DNA from: Candidatus Hydrogenedentota bacterium | Lineage (GTDB): Bacteria; Hydrogenedentota; Hydrogenedentia; Hydrogenedentales; JAEUWI01 | Length of the DNA: 64,000 nucleotides | Reading direction: 5' to 3' | NCBI GenBank assembly: GCA_019637335.1 | Contig: JAHBVV010000026.1 | Coordinates: 1-64,000, forward strand | Shown: piece after piece, positions 35,691 to 44,350 of the stretch | Position numbering within the stretch: position 1 is the stretch's first letter | How the letters are laid out: every line of letters starts with the position of its first letter | Made by a program: the position numbers and the translations under genes | Notes under the pieces: generated by a model | Told to the model about the DNA's origin: nothing | The model's input: the letters and a program-made list of their open reading frames with translations, nothing else | Databases searched by the model: none

Positions 35691-37985
35691 GTGCCGCTCA
35701 GACCAGCCTGCATCGCATTGTGCATCGCGCTAGCCGCCCACGTTGGCGCGGCGCCGGTGGTTCCGGGGTTTGACCGTTTTGCGGATGGCGGCGGGCCCGC
35801 CGGGGTGTCGGGCGGCGCGCTGCTCTTCAACGAACTCCAGTGTGGCGCGTGCCACGGGCCCCGGGCGTCGGCGTTTCCCCCGCGCACCGCGCCCGATTTG
35901 CTGGGCGTGGCGGAACGTATTCGCCCGGCCTACCTGGAGGCGTTTCTCGCGGCGCCGCACGACGTGAAGCCGGGGTCCACGATGCCCGATCTGCTTTCGG
36001 GACACGACGCGGCGGATCGCGCGGCGATCGCGGGCGACCTGGCGCATTTTCTCCGCAGCCTCGGCGGGCCATTTCAGGCGGACGGCGCGGCGCCCGATCA
36101 AGAGACCCTGGAGCGCGGCGCACACCTCTTCCACAGCGTCGGGTGCGCCGCGTGCCACGCGCCGGCGCAACCCCCGGAGACGGGCGGCGGCGACGATCCC
36201 TTCGCGGATTCGGGGCTGGTGGAGCTGCCGCCAATTGAACTTCCTTCCGTACCGCTGCCGCATCTGGGCCGGAAAACCTCGGCGGCCGCGCTCGCGGCCT
36301 TCCTCCTGGACCCCGCGCACGCGCGGCCGGGCGGTCGCATGCCGGACATGACACTGGCGGAAGACGAAGCTGCCGCCATCGCGCACTGGCTCGTGAACCG
36401 TTCCCCGGCCCCGCCCGGTGGTGACGATGCCCCCGTGGACCCCGCGCGCGCGGAACGCGGCCGCGCGCATTTCGAATCGCTCGGGTGCGCCGCGTGCCAC
36501 GCCCTGGATGGCGTAGAAAACCGGCACGCCGCGCCCCGGCTGGATGGCGCGGCCAACTGGACCGCGGGATGCCTGGCCGAGGATCCGCCCGCCGGCGCGG
36601 CGCGCTTCGGCCTCGCGGAGAATCAGCGCAATGCGCTCGCGGCCCTGCGCGATGCGCCCGCGGACGAGAAGGTCTCCACCGAGGCCGCGATCAACCACAC
36701 GCTGGTCGCCCTGAACTGCTACGCCTGCCACGATCGGGATGGCGCCGGCGGACCGGAGCCGGGCCGGGCGGCCTACTTCACGGAAACGGAGGCGCTGGAC
36801 CTGGGCGACGAAGGGCGGCTGCCCCCGAGCCTGACGGGCGTGGGCGCGAAACTGACGCCGGGCTGGCTGCGCGACATTCTGACCGATGCGGGGCGCGTAC
36901 GGCCCTACATGGCGACGCGGATGCCGCATTTTCCGGCGGAGTTCGTGGAACCGCTGGCCGAAGCGCTGCTGGAGGCGGACCGCGACCCCGAACCGATGGA
37001 GGTGGATGTGAGCGGCCTGGAGCACCACCACCGCAACCACTACGGGCGCGAATTGATGGGGGTAAACGGCCTCGGCTGCGTGACCTGCCACGATCTCAAT
37101 GGCCACCGTTCGCTCGGCATCCCGGCGGTGGACCTGGCGCACGTGCCGGCGCGCCTGCAGCCGGCCTGGTTCCTCAAGTACATGCTCGAACCCGCGAGCC
37201 TGCGCCCGCAGACGCGCATGCCGGACTTTTTCGACGGCAACAAGAGCCTCAACAGCAAGCTGTTCGGCGGCGACGCCCGGAAGCAGATCGAGGCGCTCTG
37301 GATCTACCTGCGCGAGGTGGAGGAGACCCGCCTGCCGGAGGGCATGGAGGACGACACCGACTACGAATTGCGGCCGACCGACCGACCGCTGGTGCACCGG
37401 ACGTTTATCGACGGCGTCGGGCCGAACGCCATCGCCGTGGGCTTCCCTGGCGGGCTGAACTTCGCCTGGGATGCGCGGGGCGCACGGCCCGCCATCGCCT
37501 GGCGCGGACGATTCATCGACGCGGAGTCGGCCTGGGCCGATCGCTACGTGCCCTTCGTGAAGCCGCTGGGGACCGATGTGGTTGCGTTTCCCGCCGGCGC
37601 GCCCCTGGACCGCACGCTCGAAGGCACGTGGCCCGACAGGAGCGAAGAAATCCGTTACCGGGGCTACCGGCTCGATTCAAGCCGCACGCCCGTCTTCCGC
37701 TATACCCTTGGTGAGGTCCACATAGAAGAGGCCCTCCGCCCCAACGAAGAGGGCGTCGGCCTCGTCCGCCGCCTGACCTTCACCGGCCCGCCGCAAACCA
37801 TTTTCCTGCGCCTCGGCATCGGCGATCCCGTGGAAGGCGCCGGAAACACCTACAAAATCGGTCGAGTAACCCTGCGGGTGGCCGAAGGCCCGCCCGGACA
37901 GCCCGGCCCCGAGGAAGTGGGTTGGGTGTTGCCCGTCGCCGTAACCGAAGCCGGCGCAACCATCGAGCAGGTGATCACATGGTAA
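35691..37985 (+). CDS. Exported penta-heme cytochrome c
   Basis: A 764-residue protein with a GTG start behind AGGAG and the signal ACIALCIALAAHVGA. Five CXXCH heme sites are visible: CGACH, CAACH, CAACH, CYACH and CVTCH, at roughly residues 48, 148, 266, 346 and 466. Each module carries a downstream MPD or MPH methionine as possible axial ligand (TRMPHFP, GRMPDM, TRMPDFF). The C-terminal 200 residues form a beta-rich domain without heme. It should work in periplasmic electron transfer or sugar oxidation with the propeller protein whose start overlaps its end. The frame is open upstream only because of the repeat. Confidence 0.85.
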   Translation: MPLRPACIALCIALAAHVGAAPVVPGFDRFADGGGPAGVSGGALLFNELQCGACHGPRASAFPPRTAPDLLGVAERIRPAYLEAFLAAPHDVKPGSTMPDLLSGHDAADRAAIAGDLAHFLRSLGGPFQADGAAPDQETLERGAHLFHSVGCAACHAPAQPPETGGGDDPFADSGLVELPPIELPSVPLPHLGRKTSAAALAAFLLDPAHARPGGRMPDMTLAEDEAAAIAHWLVNRSPAPPGGDDAPVDPARAERGRAHFESLGCAACHALDGVENRHAAPRLDGAANWTAGCLAEDPPAGAARFGLAENQRNALAALRDAPADEKVSTEAAINHTLVALNCYACHDRDGAGGPEPGRAAYFTETEALDLGDEGRLPPSLTGVGAKLTPGWLRDILTDAGRVRPYMATRMPHFPAEFVEPLAEALLEADRDPEPMEVDVSGLEHHHRNHYGRELMGVNGLGCVTCHDLNGHRSLGIPAVDLAHVPARLQPAWFLKYMLEPASLRPQTRMPDFFDGNKSLNSKLFGGDARKQIEALWIYLREVEETRLPEGMEDDTDYELRPTDRPLVHRTFIDGVGPNAIAVGFPGGLNFAWDARGARPAIAWRGRFIDAESAWADRYVPFVKPLGTDVVAFPAGAPLDRTLEGTWPDRSEEIRYRGYRLDSSRTPVFRYTLGEVHIEEALRPNEEGVGLVRRLTFTGPPQTIFLRLGIGDPVEGAGNTYKIGRVTLRVAEGPPGQPGPEEVGWVLPVAVTEAGATIEQVITW

Positions 37986-39619
37986 GCCCAACGGAGTACG
38001 CCCGAGAATTCACACCCGCAACCATCACAAACACGACGGATGGCCCCAGGAACACGTCGGGCGCCACCAGGAACTCGTTGGGTGCCACCCTCAAGCGGGC
38101 CGCTTCAAGCGGCCAACAGCTTGTGGGTGAAAAGACTTCAACGTCATCGCCAACACGCCCTTTCGCCAGATTTCTTGTAATCTTAAGCGCAATCCTCCTC
38201 GCCCACATCACCCACGCCGAAAACGCCTCCGCCTACACTATCGAACCCATTCCCACGCCGCCGGGCGTCGCTTTCGAGGCGAGCGCGCTGGAGACACTGC
38301 CCGACGGACGCATCGCCGCCGCCACGCGCATGGGCGAGGTGTGGCTGATCGGCGGGCTGTACGAGAACGACCCCGCGAAAATCACGTTCAAGAAGATCGC
38401 CGAGGCCCTGCACGAGCCGCTGGGACTGCTCCACCGCGATGGCGGGCTGTACGTCACCCAGCGCCCGGAATTGACCCACCTTCGCGACACCGACGGCGAC
38501 GACGTCATCGACGAGTACAACACCGTCACCAGCGATTGGGGCATCACCGGAAATTACCACGAATACGCCTACGGCCCCGTGCCGGACCCGGACGGCGGCC
38601 TCTGGGTCACGCTGAACATCGGCATGGGCAAGGCCAACTACCCCGAGCAGGACGCGTGGCGCGGCTGGGGGCTGAAGGTGTATCCCGACGGCCGCCTGGA
38701 GCCGCAGTGCGCGGGCATGCGCTCGCCAGCCGGCGTGGGGGAGAACCTCGAAGGCGATGTCTTCTTCACCGACCAGCAGGGCGACTGGATCCCGGCGGGA
38801 TCCCTGCACCAGCTGCGCGCTGGCGCCTTCTACGGGCACGTCAGTTCGCTCAAGCACTGCGATCGCCCCGGCGCGCCCTTCGCGCGGCCGGAAAAGATCC
38901 CGTCCGGCATCCCGCTGCCGCAGGCCAAGGCGGAGTTTCCCATGCTCAGCCTGCCGGCCGTCTGGTTCCCCTACAAGAAGGTCGGGATGAGCACTACGGA
39001 CATTCTGGCGGTCGAGAACGATGACCAGATAGGCCCATTTCGCGGCCAGCTGCTCGTGGGCGACTTCACCACCGCCGCCATATCGCGCGTGTTCCTGGAG
39101 CGGGTCAACGGCGAATACCAGGGGGCCTGCTTCAACTTCCTCGACGGCTTCCAGAGCGCGGTGCTGCGGATGACCTGGGCCCGGGACGGATCCCTGATCG
39201 TCGGCGAGAGCAACCGGGGCTGGAACTCGGTGGGCACGGCGTCATTCGGGATCGATCGCGTAACCTGGAACCGGCAGACGCCATTCGAGATTCAGGAAAT
39301 GCGGCTTGAGCACGACGGCTTCACCCTGCGCTTCACCAAGCCGGTGAATGCCGAGACCGCGAGCGACCCGGCCGCCTACACCATGAGCAGCTACACGCTC
39401 ATGTACCACAAGAACTACGGCAGCCCCGAGGTGGACACCCAGCCCCACGCGATCCGGCGGGTGACGGTGAGCGAGGACGGCCTGGAAGTGCGGCTGGAGA
39501 CGGACATCCGCCAGTACCACATCCACGAGATCCACGCGGAAGGCGTCCGGAGTGCGGAAGGCGCGCCGCTGGTTCATGCGGACGCCTATTACACCGCGAA
39601 CCAACTTCGAGAACCGTGA
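37979..39619 (+). CDS. Exported glucose/sorbosone-dehydrogenase-like propeller protein
   Basis: About 546 residues. The C-terminal 450 form a beta-propeller resembling PVC glucose/sorbosone-dehydrogenase relatives (ALETLPDGRIAAATRMGEVWLI, RDTDGDDVIDEYNTVTSDWG, GNYHEYAYGPVPDPDGGLWVTLN, AGMRSPAGVGENLEGDVFFTDQQGDW). ATG 37979 overlaps the cytochrome stop by 7 bases, but about 70 atypical Ser/Thr-rich residues then precede the signal-like FARFLVILSAILLAHITHA; the real start may be later (for example a GTG near 38128). No PQQ site is identified. It may donate electrons to the cytochrome upstream. Confidence 0.7.
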   Translation: MVSPTEYAREFTPATITNTTDGPRNTSGATRNSLGATLKRAASSGQQLVGEKTSTSSPTRPFARFLVILSAILLAHITHAENASAYTIEPIPTPPGVAFEASALETLPDGRIAAATRMGEVWLIGGLYENDPAKITFKKIAEALHEPLGLLHRDGGLYVTQRPELTHLRDTDGDDVIDEYNTVTSDWGITGNYHEYAYGPVPDPDGGLWVTLNIGMGKANYPEQDAWRGWGLKVYPDGRLEPQCAGMRSPAGVGENLEGDVFFTDQQGDWIPAGSLHQLRAGAFYGHVSSLKHCDRPGAPFARPEKIPSGIPLPQAKAEFPMLSLPAVWFPYKKVGMSTTDILAVENDDQIGPFRGQLLVGDFTTAAISRVFLERVNGEYQGACFNFLDGFQSAVLRMTWARDGSLIVGESNRGWNSVGTASFGIDRVTWNRQTPFEIQEMRLEHDGFTLRFTKPVNAETASDPAAYTMSSYTLMYHKNYGSPEVDTQPHAIRRVTVSEDGLEVRLETDIRQYHIHEIHAEGVRSAEGAPLVHADAYYTANQLREP

Positions 39620-39982
39620 GATTGTTTCGAAATCGCCCAGAGGCGCCGAGGCATACATTTACCAAATGCCAACCACGTCACATCGCAAGCCATCGAAGAA
39701 AGCGTGCAAGGCTGGGAGCGCAGGCGTCCCGCCTGCCAGGCGGCGAAGCCGCCGTCCATTTTCATCCTTGGATGACGCGAAGCGTCCTGATAGGCGGTAC
39801 CCCACGAAACGCACACCGAACCAACACCCGCTTCCTTCCCAACGGCTCTTGGGGTCGCAGATGCGCCGTAGGCGTATACAGCTACCGGCTGGAGCATTGC
39901 ACCCGTTTCCAGATTCTGGCCCACTTACCAGCCGGAAGCAGTCCCCAAAAATGAAATGCCCGCGCGGCTTCCCTCCGCGATG
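39620..39982. repeat. Gene-free region with hairpin repeats
   Basis: It contains GCAGGCG-TCC-CGCCTGC at 39720-39736 and GGCGGC-GAA-GCCGCC at 39739-39753, a paired-hairpin element; the second hairpin type recurs near 43750. The remainder is lower in GC and holds no gene I can support. Confidence 0.6.
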
Positions 39983-40600
39983 CTAGTCAAAGTAGTGTTT
40001 GGGGCGCGTGTCGGGCGGGGGAATGGGGCCGGGGCCCAGGCCGAGGGCGTTGCGCGCGAGTTCGGCGGGCGGGCTGTCGTCGGGAAAGCGTTCGAGCAGG
40101 TTCCGGTAGAGGATCCGTTCGCGCGGGGCGTCCCCGAGCCGCTTGTAGCAGGTCAGCAGCAGGCCGTAGGCGGCGTGTGCGCCCTCCCACTGGGGATGTT
40201 CCTCAATGACGCGTTCGTAATACCCCGCGGCCGCGGCGAAATCACCGCGCTGTTGCATGTGGAGGTTGCCCAGGGCGCACAGGCGCGCGGCCTGTTCGCC
40301 GGGTTCGCCCGTACGCGCCAACTGATCGAGGTGCTGCGCGATTTGGCGCTCCGCGGGGACCGTGCCGGGATCGCGTTCCCCCTGCATCTCCAGCGCGCGT
40401 TCGAGCGCGGCCCGCCGCGCCGCCTGGACTTCCTCGCCGCCCGGATTCGGGGTGGCGGCGATTGCGCGATCCGGATCCGCCGCGCCAGCGTCTGTGGCGG
40501 CGCTGTTTCCGCCTGGCCCCCAGAGGGCGCCGAGTATCGCCGCGAAAAGGAGCGCGTTGAGGCCGTACCGCCGCATCCCGTTGCGCGCCGCGGCGATCAC
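39983..40600 (-). CDS. TPR-repeat protein of the pilin operon
   Basis: A 205-residue exported or membrane-anchored protein: N-terminal hydrophobic segment (GLNALLFAAILGALWG), a linker, then two or three TPR-like helical pairs (AARLCALGNLHMQQRGDFAAAAGYYERVIEEHPQWEGAHAAYGLLLTCYKRLGD). GTG 40600 overlaps the upstream pilX-like stop in a GTGA arrangement, so the two are translationally coupled. It probably supports assembly of the minor pilins. Confidence 0.8.
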   Translation of the reverse strand: MIAAARNGMRRYGLNALLFAAILGALWGPGGNSAATDAGAADPDRAIAATPNPGGEEVQAARRAALERALEMQGERDPGTVPAERQIAQHLDQLARTGEPGEQAARLCALGNLHMQQRGDFAAAAGYYERVIEEHPQWEGAHAAYGLLLTCYKRLGDAPRERILYRNLLERFPDDSPPAELARNALGLGPGPIPPPDTRPKHYFD

Positions 40601-42333
40601 AGGCCGAGCTCCCGCCAGGAAATCTGGGTCGCCGCGATGATGGGGTAATCGCCGACCATGCCCTCGGGCAGGTTGCGACCGAGTTCCGGAACCTGGTACA
40701 CCGTGGGCGGGTTCAGGGTGAGATCGAAGTAGTTCGACACAATCGTGCCGGCCACCTTCGCCGTTTTCAGCGAGGTCACGCGGCGGCCCGCGTAGAAGGC
40801 CCCCATCAGGTGGATATCGGAGCGAAAGATCAGGTCGAGCAGGGATCCGCCGATCACGATGTTCTCCCGCGCCATGATCCCGATCGCGTTTTCAACCGGG
40901 AAGCTCCCCTCCAAATCCGAGGGATCGCCGCCGTTGCAGGCGAGGAGGTGCGAATCAATCTGCACGGAGCCGCCGGCCAGTATCGCGCCCCTTCCCGTGT
41001 AATAGAGGCTCTTCTGCGAACCCTTCCCGCGGAAGTTCACGTTGCCCGTGACGTAGATCTGGCCGTTGATCTCCAGGACATCCCGGTCGCGGTTGAAGAG
41101 GACATAATCATCCGTTTTCGGGGGAGAGACCGCCGGGAGCGACCCCGACATCTGCTCGCCCGTCGTCGCATTCCAGTAAAAGTGGGCGCCGGCGGTGTCG
41201 AAGGTGATGTTTCCGGTGTAGATGCCGTCATTCGGGATTTCCGGATCGCCGACCAGTACCTCCGCGAAGTATTCTTCGTGCTTGTAGGGATCGCCGGTGT
41301 CCCCCCGCGCCACCTGACGCCCCTGCGCGTCCTGAAACGGGTCCGAGAGCCTGGGGAACACCACCCGGTCCGCCAGGTCGTAAAGTTCATCCCAGCCGTT
41401 GTCGCTGTGCACGTTTTGCGGTTCGCCGCGATCGCCATCGGGCAGCACGCCGCCGCCGATCCAGCCACCCGTGACAAAGACCGCGTCGAGCGTCTCCTTC
41501 ACGGCGTTTCCGAAGGCTTGCGCGTCGCCGAGGGCGGAATCGGCGGTGAGGTTGATCAGGCCGTTCCGCGATCGGAACGTGGCGCGGAGGGTCGAGACGA
41601 TCTCGCCTTCAAAGAGGGTTTGCGGCGGATCGGGAATGTGCCGCAGGAGGGCATCGGGGATCCCGGTGTAGTTGTTGCGCACGCGGGTTGTCCCGCCCAG
41701 CCCCAGCGTGGCCAGCCCGATGGCGCCATCCAGCAGGCCGTCGCCCAGCATGTGGACCGATCCCGCCGCGTTCACGCTGCCGTTGATCAGGCCGCCGCTC
41801 AGGCCCGGGCCCGCGAAGATCGCGTTCTGCCACGCGTTCACATTATCGGTCTTGTAGACCGCCTCCGCCCGGCGCACGGCGGCCCCGGAACGGGCCATGG
41901 CGTACACCGTGTACATCCCCTCCTCGGAGGCGTCGTCGGCCAGGCCGTTGCCGTTGTTGTCGCGCCCATCGTCCTCCCACGCATGCGCGTAGGCGGCGTA
42001 TTCGACGGATTCCATGGACGGCAGGCGCTGCGGCGAGATCGCGTCCGAATCGAAATCCGGTAATACGAGTTCGTTTCGCTCGTTCCAGACCGGCTCCCAA
42101 TCCTCCATGCCGATGGAGCCGTCCTCGCCCGCCTCCAGTTTCGCCTCGGAACGGCTGATGGCCGCATCGAGCCCGAAGAGCGCCGCGTTGTAGTCCTCAA
42201 AATGGGTGACCGCGGTGCGCTGCTGGTAGATCCGGCCCATCAGCGCGCCCGTCACCACGACGGCGACGCCGATGAAGAATACGGCCAGAAGCAGCGCCAT
42301 GCCGCCGTTCGTCTTTTCGTTCGTTGGCCGCAT
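40597..42333 (-). CDS. PilX-like minor pilin/assembly protein
   Basis: A 578-residue protein. The N-terminus GGMALLLAVFFIGVAVVVTGALMGRI is a PilX/PilO-like membrane segment with a preceding GG, and the rest is a large extracytoplasmic beta-rich domain with repeats of the IFAGPGLSGGLINGSVNAAGSVHM type, as in bactofilin-like or adhesin domains. It overlaps the TPR gene by 4 bases and lies 4 bp after the PilW-like gene. Many Asp and Asn (RDNNGNGLADD) suggest calcium binding. The role is inferred from operon position. Confidence 0.75.
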   Translation of the reverse strand: MRPTNEKTNGGMALLLAVFFIGVAVVVTGALMGRIYQQRTAVTHFEDYNAALFGLDAAISRSEAKLEAGEDGSIGMEDWEPVWNERNELVLPDFDSDAISPQRLPSMESVEYAAYAHAWEDDGRDNNGNGLADDASEEGMYTVYAMARSGAAVRRAEAVYKTDNVNAWQNAIFAGPGLSGGLINGSVNAAGSVHMLGDGLLDGAIGLATLGLGGTTRVRNNYTGIPDALLRHIPDPPQTLFEGEIVSTLRATFRSRNGLINLTADSALGDAQAFGNAVKETLDAVFVTGGWIGGGVLPDGDRGEPQNVHSDNGWDELYDLADRVVFPRLSDPFQDAQGRQVARGDTGDPYKHEEYFAEVLVGDPEIPNDGIYTGNITFDTAGAHFYWNATTGEQMSGSLPAVSPPKTDDYVLFNRDRDVLEINGQIYVTGNVNFRGKGSQKSLYYTGRGAILAGGSVQIDSHLLACNGGDPSDLEGSFPVENAIGIMARENIVIGGSLLDLIFRSDIHLMGAFYAGRRVTSLKTAKVAGTIVSNYFDLTLNPPTVYQVPELGRNLPEGMVGDYPIIAATQISWRELGL

Positions 42334-42337
42334 CGGG

Positions 42338-42919
42338 TCAGTTCCTCGGTGTGACCAGCTGCGTCAGGGACTGGCTGATCGGGTGGCCGCGGCGGGAGTG
42401 GCCCTCGGTGCGAACGGTGACGGAAATGCGGCCCTCGACCGCCTCCACCAGAAAGCCCGCGTCCGGGCCGGTGCGCGGGGCGGCCAGGTTGTTGGCCAGC
42501 ACCCGCACGCGATCGCCATCGATCAGGATGAGCTGCGACGCCGTCAGGCCGTCTTCGTTCAGGTCGTTGTCGTCTCGAAGGACCGCGATTTCCGGCCCGA
42601 GTTCAAGCGCGTTTCCGGCATTCACCGCCGTGCCGTTGCCGTCCAGATCGTCCGCCATCCGGAATCGCAGGACCTCCCCGGGCAGCTGCTCCGTATTGAT
42701 GCTGCCGGCGGCGGCCTGGCGCAGGCGCGGCGTGAGCAGGAGCAGGGCGCGGCGCGCTTCGTCTCCGGCGTTCACCTTCACGTCATGCACGCGCGCGGAA
42801 TCGCCCAGGCTCAGGGATACCGAAAAGAGCACGCCCATCAGCGCCGTGAAGATCCCCATCGCCACGGCCAGTTCAAGCAGCGTTACGCCCGCGTTGTATC
42901 GCGCCGGATCCCGCACCAT
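42338..42919 (-). CDS. PilW-like minor pilin
   Basis: A 193-residue prepilin: GVTLLELAVAMGIFTALMGVLFSVS follows a Gly cleavage site, with the conserved Glu five residues into the mature chain. The rest is a small soluble domain (EVLRFRMADDLDGNG, ALELGPEIAVLRDDND). It sits between the PilV- and PilX-like genes (1- and 4-bp gaps). Such minor pilins prime type IV pilus or type II secretion filaments. Confidence 0.82.
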   Translation of the reverse strand: MVRDPARYNAGVTLLELAVAMGIFTALMGVLFSVSLSLGDSARVHDVKVNAGDEARRALLLLTPRLRQAAAGSINTEQLPGEVLRFRMADDLDGNGTAVNAGNALELGPEIAVLRDDNDLNEDGLTASQLILIDGDRVRVLANNLAAPRTGPDAGFLVEAVEGRISVTVRTEGHSRRGHPISQSLTQLVTPRN

Positions 42920-42920
42920 G

Positions 42921-43370
42921 CTACTGCTTCACCAGCGTCGTGGCGCTTGACTCGAACACCTGGCCGCGCGCGTTGCTCCAGAGCAGCGTTGCGCGCACTT
43001 CGAACGGGTCGGGCAGGGCGGGCCGGATCAGCACCGAACCGGCGGGGCGCTCCAGGGGCAGTGGAATGGACTCGCCATTCGCGTCGAAGCACACCAGGGT
43101 CACCGCGCGCCGGACGCCCGGGGTGTCCAGGGCGGGCGGCTGGTATTCCATCAAATCATCGACGGATTTCGTGCGCACCTGATCCAGTACGCTGGACAAG
43201 TGCGCATTGGCGACGGCGCGCTCTTCGTTCAGGCGGGCGACCAGCGCCAGCGACAGGAGCGATCCAAATAACATGGAAAGGCCCAGGGCGAGTACGCCAG
43301 CGGCGAAAGTCAATTCGACGAGACTGAAGCCGGCGTTTTCCGGAATATTCTTTTTTTTGACACGATCCAT
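42921..43370 (-). CDS. PilV-like minor pilin
   Basis: A 149-residue prepilin: MDRVKKKNIPENAGFSLVELTFAAGVLALGLSMLFGSLL, with the Gly-Phe cleavage site and the mature Glu5. The C-terminal soluble domain is beta-rich. ATG 43370 is preferred over a TTG six codons upstream. It is the first gene of a four-gene operon (PilV-, PilW-, PilX-like and TPR). Confidence 0.82.
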   Translation of the reverse strand: MDRVKKKNIPENAGFSLVELTFAAGVLALGLSMLFGSLLSLALVARLNEERAVANAHLSSVLDQVRTKSVDDLMEYQPPALDTPGVRRAVTLVCFDANGESIPLPLERPAGSVLIRPALPDPFEVRATLLWSNARGQVFESSATTLVKQ

Positions 43371-43840
43371 CTGCCCGATTCCCGTCAAAGTTGGTCACTG
43401 CTGCACAACAGGAATGCTACCACCAAGTTCCGGATTTCGCAAGCGCCGCAATGAAATTCAGCACGATTTCGTGGCCATTCCACGTGTCAACGGTTCCGAG
43501 AAATCGCGAAGCAGTGTGGGGGCAAGGATCGCGGACGGGAGTGTCCACGGCAGGGTGAGCCCACCTCCAAAAGGGTTCCCCTGAACCCAGCAAAGCCACC
43601 TCGAAAAGAAAGTGGCACAGCTCTATGACGCGCCGGAGGCGGGCGTCCCGGCTGTGTTCAGCGCCGAAGGCGCAAGTGTAGGATAGCCGTCCCGGCTGTG
43701 TTCAGCGCCGAAGCCGCAAATGTAGGATAGCCGTCCCGGCTGTCCCGGGCGGCGAAGCCGCCCATGCCGGCAGGGTCAGCGATCCACCGTAGACGGAATG
43801 CCGGCACTCACGCCGGGTTCTTCTACGATCTCCACCTCCC
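43371..43840. repeat. Gene-free region with 44-bp tandem repeat and REP remnants
   Basis: The 44-bp unit starting GTCCCGGCTGTGTTCAGCGC is present twice (43645-43688, 43689-43732), with a third start at 43733. A decayed GGATCGCGGAC element is at about 43527 and a GGCGGC-GAA-GCCGCC hairpin near 43750. No gene is supported. Confidence 0.75.
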
Positions 43841-44335
43841 TCAATCAATATACATCGCAAGCTGCTTCTGGCTGTGCGCGTCGAGCGCCGTCCAATCCGC
43901 AATGGTGTAAACATCCCCCGCGACGTCCGTGATCAGCAGCCGGCGTGGCGGCAGAGTCCGCGGCCAGTCATCCACGCCGGTCTGAAATACGCGCGCGCCT
44001 TCCGCGCAGACCACGTCCCAGTACCGCAATTCAAACTCCTTGCGCACCGCGATCACCCGCGTGATCTCGAACGCAAACGCGGCCTCCCGCAGGGCCTGCC
44101 GCAGCACCCCGGCGCTGTCGCTGTCCAGCGCGCCGGGATCGGACACAAGCGCCACTTCGCGCCCGTCATCGTCGCGCAGGGATATAAAGTTGTCCGGCGC
44201 CGACCACGGAAAGCACGGTTGGGCCTGCACGGCCCGTGTTTCGCCGTCCCACGAAGCCACGGTGCGCCCATCCGCCCCTCGGTGTAGCCGCAATGCGCCC
44301 GGAGCCGGCGGCTCGAAGTTCTTGTTTCCGATCAT
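43841..44335 (-). CDS. DUF1854 protein
   Basis: A 164-residue cytoplasmic protein with the DUF1854 pattern (FPWSAPDNFISLRDDDGREVALVSDPGALD, AFEITRVIAVRKEFELRYWDVVCAEGARVF, LLITDVAGDVYTIADWTALDAHSQKQL). In other genomes DUF1854 sits beside an ABC transporter linked to cyanophycin metabolism. Here it is 15 bp downstream of such a transporter, on the same strand. No cyanophycin synthetase or cyanophycinase is present in the window. Confidence 0.88.
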   Translation of the reverse strand: MIGNKNFEPPAPGALRLHRGADGRTVASWDGETRAVQAQPCFPWSAPDNFISLRDDDGREVALVSDPGALDSDSAGVLRQALREAAFAFEITRVIAVRKEFELRYWDVVCAEGARVFQTGVDDWPRTLPPRRLLITDVAGDVYTIADWTALDAHSQKQLAMYID

Positions 44336-44350
44336 GGCTCTTCCTCGCTC

